9,766 nt of DNA from Chitinophagaceae bacterium (GTDB lineage Bacteria; Bacteroidota; Bacteroidia; Chitinophagales; Chitinophagaceae): the NCBI GenBank assembly GCA_021323155.1, contig JAJTCI010000066.1, positions 1 to 9,766 on the forward strand, read 5' to 3'. The stretch's first letter is position 1, and every line of letters starts with the position of its first letter. The notes under the pieces were generated by a model. The model ran no database searches. It saw only the letters and a list, made by a program, of their open reading frames with translations, and had not been told where the DNA came from. Shown in pieces: positions 7,238 to 9,766 of the stretch. The translations under genes were made by a program, and so were the position numbers.

Positions 7238-8242
7238 ATGAGTAACGCAGAAAAACTTAAGGCGCTCAAGCTCACAATAGACAAGATAGACAAGGATTTC
7301 GGGAAGGGCAGCGTGATGATGATGAACGAGAAAGGAGACCGCCAGATCGAAGTTATTTCTACGGGCTCTATTGGATTGGATACCGCTCTGGGCATTGGTG
7401 GTGTACCCAAGGGAAGGGTGATCGAGATCTACGGCCCTGAATCTTCCGGTAAGACAACCGTTGCTACACATATCATTGCCGAGGCGCAGAAAAAAGGTGG
7501 CATGTGCGCCATCATCGATGCCGAGCACGCGTTCGACAGCGCGTATGCCCAGAAACTGGGTGTTGACATAGACAACCTGCTGATCTCACAGCCGGACTAT
7601 GGCGAGCAGGCGCTCGAGATCGCCGATCGCCTGATCCTGTCCGGCGCGCTGGACGTAGTGGTGATCGATTCGGTTGCGGCACTTGTACCAAAAGGAGAAC
7701 TGGAAGGAGAAATGGGTGACAGCAAGATGGGTCTGCAGGCAAGGCTGATGAGCCAGGCGCTGCGGAAGCTCACGGCTACCATTTCCAAAACAAATACGGT
7801 CTGCATATTCATCAACCAGCTTCGCGAGAAGATCGGTGTGATGTTTGGCAACCCCGAAACCACCACCGGTGGTAACGCGTTGAAGTTCTATGCATCGGTG
7901 CGCCTGGATATTCGTCGTATGGCGCAGATCAAGGACGGTGACGAGGCAGTGGGTAACCGCGTGAAAGTAAAAGTGGTGAAGAATAAAGTGGCGCCTCCAT
8001 TCCGGGCAGCGGAGTTCGATATCATTTTCGGTGAAGGCATCAGCAAGATGGGTGAGATCATCGATATGGGTGTGGAACTTGGTATCGTGAATAAGAGCGG
8101 AAGCTGGTTCAGCTATGAGACCAATAAGCTGGGTCAAGGCAGGGAGGCAGTGAAAGGATTGCTGTCAGATAATCCCGAGCTCGCCAACGAGATCGAAGCG
8201 AAGATCAGGGCGAAGATCGCCGAGGTGGCAGCGGCTTCGTAA
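7238..8242 (+). CDS. recA: RecA recombinase
   Basis: This is the ATP-dependent strand-exchange protein of homologous recombination and DNA repair in the cytoplasm. It is 334 aa and complete. The core aligns with E. coli numbering without shift: Walker A GPESSGKT at 66-73 (Lys72), catalytic Glu96 in DAEHAFD, Walker B VVVID ending Asp144, and the nucleotide-sensing Gln194 in FINQLRE. DNA-binding loop L1 is EGEMGDSKMG (156-165) and L2 runs through GVMFGNPETTTGG (200-212). The C-terminal domain is present but ends KIAEVAAAS, without the strongly acidic tail of E. coli RecA, as is usual for shorter RecAs. I chose the ATG at 7238 (MSNAEKLKAL), preceded by an A-rich stretch; an in-frame TTG at 7217 would add seven residues of no family resemblance. 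It is monocistronic, bounded by the susCD terminator upstream and its own terminator downstream. Confidence 0.99.
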   Translation: MSNAEKLKALKLTIDKIDKDFGKGSVMMMNEKGDRQIEVISTGSIGLDTALGIGGVPKGRVIEIYGPESSGKTTVATHIIAEAQKKGGMCAIIDAEHAFDSAYAQKLGVDIDNLLISQPDYGEQALEIADRLILSGALDVVVIDSVAALVPKGELEGEMGDSKMGLQARLMSQALRKLTATISKTNTVCIFINQLREKIGVMFGNPETTTGGNALKFYASVRLDIRRMAQIKDGDEAVGNRVKVKVVKNKVAPPFRAAEFDIIFGEGISKMGEIIDMGVELGIVNKSGSWFSYETNKLGQGREAVKGLLSDNPELANEIEAKIRAKIAEVAAAS

Positions 8243-8250
8243 ACAAATGC

Positions 8251-8268
8251 AAGGCAGTCTTTGCCTTT
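8251..8268 (+). terminator. Weak hairpin just after recA
   Basis: AAGGCA (8251-8256) pairs with TGCCTT (8262-8267) around GTCTT, 8 bases after the recA stop. The stem is only 6 pairs and the following TAATAAT is not a real T-tract. It may protect or pause the transcript ahead of the stronger terminator downstream. Confidence 0.4.
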
Positions 8269-8317
8269 AATAATACTTGCTAATTAGAATTTAGCATTTG
8301 ATGGGTTAGTAGTTAAT

Positions 8318-8347
8318 AATCCCGCTTCTTCCGGAGCGGGATTTTTT
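8318..8347 (+). terminator. Rho-independent terminator downstream of recA
   Basis: AATCCCGCT (8318-8326) pairs perfectly with AGCGGGATT (8335-8343) around an 8-base loop, TCTTCCGG. Six T residues (8342-8347) overlap the end of the stem. It ends the recA transcript only 16 bases before the next ATG, so the promoter of the downstream operon must lie in or very near this structure. Confidence 0.9.
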
Positions 8348-8363
8348 ATTTTATCTTCATTAC

Positions 8364-8876
8364 ATGGGTGGAGTGATCTTAAGGACATGGCGCATCGAAG
8401 ACGCGGAGCAACTTGCACAGATCGCGAATAACCGGGAGGTCTGGCGGAATCTCCGCGACCGGTTCCCGCACCCGTATACCATCCAGGATGCACATGAAAG
8501 GATCTACACGCTTGCCGACGAGCCGCCACCGCGAACCAATTACTGCATCGAATACCAGGGAAAAGTAGCAGGCTCCATTGGTGTGATGCCGCAGGATGAT
8601 ATTTATCGTAAAACGATCGAGATCGGGTATTTTGTCGGCGAACCATTCTGGGGCAAAGGCATAGCAAGTACCGCCATTGGGTTAATGATGCAACATGTGG
8701 AAAAGGAGTTCGATGTAGTAAGAGTATTCGCGGGTGTATTCGAACACAACAAAGGATCGATGCAAGCCCTGCGAAAGAATGGCTTCTACCTGGAGTCTAT
8801 CCGCAGGAAAGCAGTATTCAAAGACGGCGCGTACCTTGACGATTATACCTGGGTTAAACTACTCCCGCTGAAATGA
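8364..8876 (+). CDS. GNAT-family N-acetyltransferase (RimJ/RimL type)
   Basis: This cytoplasmic enzyme of 170 aa probably transfers an acetyl group from acetyl-CoA to an amine. The architecture is that of Acetyltransf_3 proteins: VILRTWRIEDAEQLAQI at the start (4-20), a beta-strand pair around CIEYQGKVAGSIGV (61-74), the acetyl-CoA pyrophosphate loop GEPFWGKGIAS (92-102) with the GxGxA-like pattern, and the late NKGSMQALRKNGF (129-141), characteristic of this branch. The length is standard. Members of the family acetylate ribosomal protein N-termini, antibiotics, polyamines or small metabolites, and nothing in the sequence decides between them. Its TGA overlaps the ATG of the next gene (ATGA at 8873-8876), so the two are coupled. 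The start at 8364 is the only sensible ATG, directly after a terminator. Confidence 0.93.
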   Translation: MGGVILRTWRIEDAEQLAQIANNREVWRNLRDRFPHPYTIQDAHERIYTLADEPPPRTNYCIEYQGKVAGSIGVMPQDDIYRKTIEIGYFVGEPFWGKGIASTAIGLMMQHVEKEFDVVRVFAGVFEHNKGSMQALRKNGFYLESIRRKAVFKDGAYLDDYTWVKLLPLK

Positions 8877-9766
8877 TAAAAAAGATACTCCTCGCATTAC
8901 TCTTCATCGCGGCTTCACTATTTACGTGGTACCTGTTGCAGCCAAATAAGAAAGGCGGTGGTGTTGACAAAACCACCCGCTATGAACTGGTGAAGGATTG
9001 GCCGCGGCTGTCAAAGGAGCTGGTACTCGGGAACCCGACGGGTATCGATACCGATACCAGTGATAACATTATCATTTTTCACCGGGCGGGGAGGGAGTGG
9101 CCGATGACAGGTGCAATGCCTGGTACTACCATCTCGAACAACACGATACTGGTGGTGAACAGGAACAACGGTAGCCTGTTGCGCAGCTGGGGCAAAGACC
9201 TGTTCATAATGCCACATGGACTGACAGTAGACAAAGAGAATAATATATGGGTGACGGATGTTGCATTACACCAGGTGTTTAAATTCAGTTATGAGGGTGT
9301 TTTGCTGCTCAAGCTGGGTGTAGCGGGTGAACCGGGTAACGATGCATTGCATTTCGACATGCCAACTGATGTGGCGATCGCGGCTGACAGTTCATTTTAT
9401 GTAAGTGATGGGTATGGGAATAGCCGTATTGTTCATTTCTCACCGGAAGGAAAATACCTTTCCAAATGGGGCAGTAAAGGAAATAAGGAAGGCCAGTTCG
9501 ATATACCGCATGGTATTGAAATTGACGACAAGGGAAATATCTGGGTAGCGGACCGCGAGAACAGCCGTTTGCAGGTATTTGATAGCAGCGGAAAGTTCCT
9601 GTATCAACGCGGTGATAAGAGCTTTGGGAATATCTGCGCCGTGTCCTGCCGCAACAACACTACCTACGCGGTAGACTACCACAGTTTCCTGAAGCTGCGC
9701 CATTACGGTTCAGACCTGCTTATTTTTGATACGGCAGGCACGGTAAGGTCGAGGTTTGGCAGGAGT
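8873..9766 (+). CDS. Secreted NHL/PAL-like beta-propeller protein (partial, C-terminus missing)
   Basis: This gene has 298 codons from the ATG at 8873 to the window edge without a stop. Residues 1-22 (MIKKILLALLFIAASLF) form a signal peptide or membrane anchor without a lipobox. The rest is a run of NHL-type propeller blades: PHGLTVDKENNIWVTD (114-129), MPTDVAIAADSSFYVSD (163-179), IPHGIEIDDKGNIWVAD (211-227). It resembles the PAL domain of peptidylglycine alpha-amidating monooxygenase, which splits peptidyl-alpha-hydroxyglycine into an amidated peptide and glyoxylate. Residues that appear to match the rat active site from memory are Arg71 (FHRAGREW), zinc ligands His133 (DVALHQVF), His213 (IPHG) and His270 (AVDYHS), Tyr181 (SDGYGNSR) and Arg228 (ADREN). 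No copper monooxygenase partner is visible in this window. The PAL-type fold is well supported; amidating activity is only an inference, and NHL repeats also occur in non-enzymatic proteins. Confidence 0.85.
   Translation, partial: MIKKILLALLFIAASLFTWYLLQPNKKGGGVDKTTRYELVKDWPRLSKELVLGNPTGIDTDTSDNIIIFHRAGREWPMTGAMPGTTISNNTILVVNRNNGSLLRSWGKDLFIMPHGLTVDKENNIWVTDVALHQVFKFSYEGVLLLKLGVAGEPGNDALHFDMPTDVAIAADSSFYVSDGYGNSRIVHFSPEGKYLSKWGSKGNKEGQFDIPHGIEIDDKGNIWVADRENSRLQVFDSSGKFLYQRGDKSFGNICAVSCRNNTTYAVDYHSFLKLRHYGSDLLIFDTAGTVRSRFGRS

Noticed and set aside
7586..8137. Minus-strand open frame of 183 codons inside recA
   Set aside because: It is antisense to the highly conserved RecA core; no start context or protein family supports it.
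8280..8296. CTAATTAG and ATTTAGCA occur on both sides of recA (7112-7119 and 7145-7152; 8280-8287 and 8289-8296), as if recA were flanked by repeats
   Set aside because: Shared AT-rich 8-mers between two intergenic regions of this size are expected by chance, and their spacing differs (25 bases against 1).
1..9766. Search by eye for tRNA, rRNA, CRISPR repeats, insertion-sequence ends and phage or defence genes
   Set aside because: No cloverleaf, regular spaced repeat, transposase or defence-type domain was seen; all larger open regions are explained by the listed genes.

Overview
The window looks like chromosomal DNA of a Bacteroidota bacterium, most likely Chitinophagaceae or a close relative. 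The evidence is a SusC/SusD outer-membrane uptake pair, a Bacteroidota-type RecA, a lack of clear Shine-Dalgarno sequences, weak TAnnTTTG-like promoter boxes, and roughly half GC with AT-rich gaps. The family-level placement is an inference from the style of the proteins, not from a search.

Layout. (1) Positions 1-2227, minus strand: a two-gene cell-envelope operon. It encodes a lipoprotein NlpC/P60 peptidase with SH3-like domains, followed after 2 bases by a serine beta-lactamase-like hydrolase whose C-terminus runs off the left edge. (2) Positions 2228-2349: a short divergent promoter region. (3) Positions 2350-6942, plus strand: a SusC-like TonB-dependent transporter and a SusD_2-type surface lipoprotein 9 bases apart, closed by a strong intrinsic terminator at 6965-6995. 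No glycan-degrading enzyme, ECF sigma factor or anti-sigma factor adjoins the pair. (4) Positions 6996-7237: a leader region rich in short palindromes. (5) Positions 7238-8242: recA with all key catalytic residues, followed by a weak hairpin and a strong terminator. (6) Positions 8364-9766: a GNAT acetyltransferase that overlaps by 4 bases (ATGA) a secreted beta-propeller protein resembling the peptidyl-alpha-hydroxyglycine alpha-amidating lyase (PAL) half of animal peptide-amidating enzymes. This last gene is open at the right edge.

How the parts may work together. The minus-strand pair probably acts on peptidoglycan or its fragments in the periplasm. The SusCD pair imports an unknown oligomer, and its divergent placement next to a muropeptide-type hydrolase leaves peptides or muropeptides open as substrates. 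RecA is an independent housekeeping gene between two terminators. The acetyltransferase and PAL-like protein are translationally coupled and may share a pathway.

Nothing here is clearly a new defence system or mobile element. The points most worth a second look are the PAL-like protein with apparently intact zinc and catalytic residues, the palindromes upstream of recA, and the incomplete active-site motifs of the beta-lactamase-like protein.
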